64,000 nucleotides of DNA from Rhizobium etli_C. GTDB taxonomy: Bacteria; Pseudomonadota; Alphaproteobacteria; Rhizobiales; Rhizobiaceae. Of this stretch, positions 62,575 through 64,000 are shown one piece after another (position 1 is the first letter of the stretch; each line of letters opens with the position of its first letter). The position numbers and the translations under genes were made by a program. The notes beneath the pieces are model-generated. The model searched no databases and was not told where the DNA came from. It saw only the letters and a program-made list of their open reading frames with translations. The stretch is from assembly GCF_014198605.1 (NCBI RefSeq), contig NZ_JACIHU010000001.1, one strand, 5' to 3'.

Positions 62575-63699
62575 ATGAGCAAAGGCATCGTGCTGCTTGC
62601 CGCCGGGGGGACCGGCGGCCACGTGTTCCCGGCGGAGGCGCTGGCCTTCAAGCTGAAGGAGCGTGGCTACGCGGTGCATCTCGTCACCGACAGCCGGGCC
62701 GAGCGCTATGCCGGCAAGTTCCCGGCCGAGGAAATTCACGTTGTGCCATCGGCGACGATCGGTTCGAAGAACCCGGTTGCCGTCGCCCGCTCGCTGTGGA
62801 CGCTGTGGAGCGGCATGCGGGCGGCCAAAAAGCTGATCCAGCGGCTGAAGCCCGTCATGGTCGTCGGTTTCGGCGGCTATCCCACGGTGCCGCCGCTGCT
62901 GGCCGCCACGCGGCTCGGTGTCGCTTCGATGCTGCATGAGCAAAACGCCGTCATGGGGCGCGCCAACAAGGCGTTGGCGCCGCGCGTCAAGGCGATTGCC
63001 GGCGGCTTTCTGCCGGAAAGCGGCGATGCTTTTTCCGATAAGACGGTTGCGACCGGCAATCCCGTGCGCCCGGCTATCCTTGCGGCAGCCGAACAGCCTT
63101 ATCACCCCTCGCATCCCGGCGAGCCATTCCATCTCGTCGTCTTCGGCGGCAGCCAGGGCGCGCAGTATTTCTCCAAGGCCATGCCGACCGCGATCAGTCT
63201 TCTCGACGACGAGCTGCGGGCGCGGCTCAGGGTGACGCAGCAGGTTCGGCCGGAGGACATGGAGATGGTGCGCGGCTGCATCGCGCAACTGCAGATGGGT
63301 GCCGATATCGCGCCGTTTTTCAATGATATGGCAGAGCGTCTTGCCAAAGCGCATCTGGTGATCTGCCGCTCCGGCGCGTCCACGGTTTCGGAAATCTCCG
63401 TCATCGGACGCCCGGCCATCCTGGTGCCTTTTCCGCATGCGCTCGACCACGATCAGGCGGCGAACGCCGCCGCGCTGGCTGCCACCGGCGGGGCGAAGGT
63501 GATCGCTCAATCCGAGCTTTCGCCTGAACGCATCGCCTCTATACTGAGCCATGTGATGAACGATCCGGAAAAGCTGTCGCACATGGCGGCGGCGGCGAAG
63601 CTTGCCGGGAAACCGGATGCGGCAAACTTGCTTGCCGACATGGTTGAGGCTATTGCCGCCGGTAAGACAGTCTCAGAATTCAAGAGGACACGCGCATGA
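62575..63699 (+). CDS. murG: UDP-GlcNAc:lipid I N-acetylglucosaminyltransferase
   Basis: A 374-residue membrane-peripheral GT28 enzyme that makes lipid II on the cytosolic face. Seen: LLAAGGTGGHVFPAEALA, GFGGYPTVPPLLAA, LHEQNAVMGRANKAL, VFGGSQGAQYFS, and the donor-binding VICRSGASTVSEISVIGRPAILVPFPHALDHDQAANA. The start at 62575 lies 5 bp after ftsW. It ends in overlap with murC (ATGA). Confidence 0.96.
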   Translation: MSKGIVLLAAGGTGGHVFPAEALAFKLKERGYAVHLVTDSRAERYAGKFPAEEIHVVPSATIGSKNPVAVARSLWTLWSGMRAAKKLIQRLKPVMVVGFGGYPTVPPLLAATRLGVASMLHEQNAVMGRANKALAPRVKAIAGGFLPESGDAFSDKTVATGNPVRPAILAAAEQPYHPSHPGEPFHLVVFGGSQGAQYFSKAMPTAISLLDDELRARLRVTQQVRPEDMEMVRGCIAQLQMGADIAPFFNDMAERLAKAHLVICRSGASTVSEISVIGRPAILVPFPHALDHDQAANAAALAATGGAKVIAQSELSPERIASILSHVMNDPEKLSHMAAAAKLAGKPDAANLLADMVEAIAAGKTVSEFKRTRA

Positions 63700-64000
63700 A
63701 ACTGCCGAAGGCGATCGGTCTCGTCCATTTCATCGGCATTGGCGGCATCGGCATGAGCGGCATCGCCGAAGTGCTGCACAATCTCGGCCACAAGGTGCAA
63801 GGGTCCGACCAGGCCGACAGCGCCAATGTCCAGCGCCTGCGCGAAAAGGGCATCGAAGTCTTCGTCGGCCATCGGGCTGAAAATCTGGGCGATGCCGAAG
63901 TCGTCGTCGTCTCGACGGCGATCAAGAAGAGCAATCCGGAACTCATCGCGGCGCGTGAAAAGCTGCTGCCGGTGGTGCGCCGCGCCGAAATGCTTGCAGA
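63696..64000 (+). CDS. murC: UDP-MurNAc:L-alanine ligase (N-terminal part)
   Basis: The first 101 residues of a Mur ligase, cut by the window edge. MKLPKAIGLVHFIGIGGIGM and SGIAEVLHNLGHKVQGSD form the N-terminal UDP-binding fold typical of MurC. VVVVSTAIKKSNPELIAAR follows. It would attach the first alanine to UDP-MurNAc. The ATG overlaps the murG stop, continuing the coupled cluster. Confidence 0.94.
   Translation, partial: MKLPKAIGLVHFIGIGGIGMSGIAEVLHNLGHKVQGSDQADSANVQRLREKGIEVFVGHRAENLGDAEVVVVSTAIKKSNPELIAAREKLLPVVRRAEMLA

Overview
The window is a chromosomal segment of an alphaproteobacterium of the Rhizobium/Agrobacterium group, most likely a Rhizobium of the leguminosarum/etli type. 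That is inferred from the high-GC coding style, the protein relatives, the betaine-lipid genes btaAB, an ArsR-methyltransferase regulator beside metF, RIME-like intergenic palindromes and an mraZ-rsmH-ftsL-ftsI-murE-murF-mraY-murD-ftsW-murG-murC cluster. No tRNA, CRISPR array, phage or integrase was seen. The one clear structural RNA is the RNase P RNA. Both window edges cut genes: the end of metH on the left and the beginning of murC on the right.

Left part (1-21300) is metabolic. After metH come a GntR regulator and a BadF-type sugar kinase, divergent from a carbohydrate ABC importer with an embedded Gfo/Idh/MocA dehydrogenase (about 630-8150). The divergent gap carries two inverted 14-bp copies of a likely operator. 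A lone proline-racemase-family gene follows under a palindromic promoter. Next is a large two-way locus: on the minus strand an RpiR regulator and a PotABCD-like ABC transporter, and on the plus strand an N-formylglutamate-amidohydrolase-like enzyme, an APC permease, a glutamine-synthetase-like ligase, an aldehyde dehydrogenase and an iron-type alcohol dehydrogenase (about 9400-21290). Together these look like uptake and breakdown of an amine or amino alcohol through gamma-glutamylated intermediates; this is an inference.

Middle part (21300-51800) is a series of small units: an orphan ParA ATPase, an L,D-transpeptidase, a mutarotase-like protein, a small phosphatase-like protein and RidA, a CoA-transferase/ThDP-enzyme pair, two EamA exporters, a lipase, a periplasmic RNase T2, EttA, a SahR-like regulator with metF, and several wall-active enzymes (MltB-like and SLT transglycosylases, GH25 lysozyme, AmpD-like amidase). 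It also holds btaAB, a serine hydrolase, a LysE exporter, PPi-type phosphofructokinase, a TerB-DnaJ protein and two tandem FAD oxidoreductases. The second oxidoreductase appears to have lost its stop through a one-base deletion and reads into rnpB. Two related terminal-inverted-repeat elements flank one transglycosylase gene.

Right part (51900-64000) is the division and cell wall cluster on the plus strand, tightly packed with overlapping starts and stops. It starts behind four CCCA (TGGG) repeats with a 10-bp period, which match the known MraZ box pattern and overlap a likely promoter.
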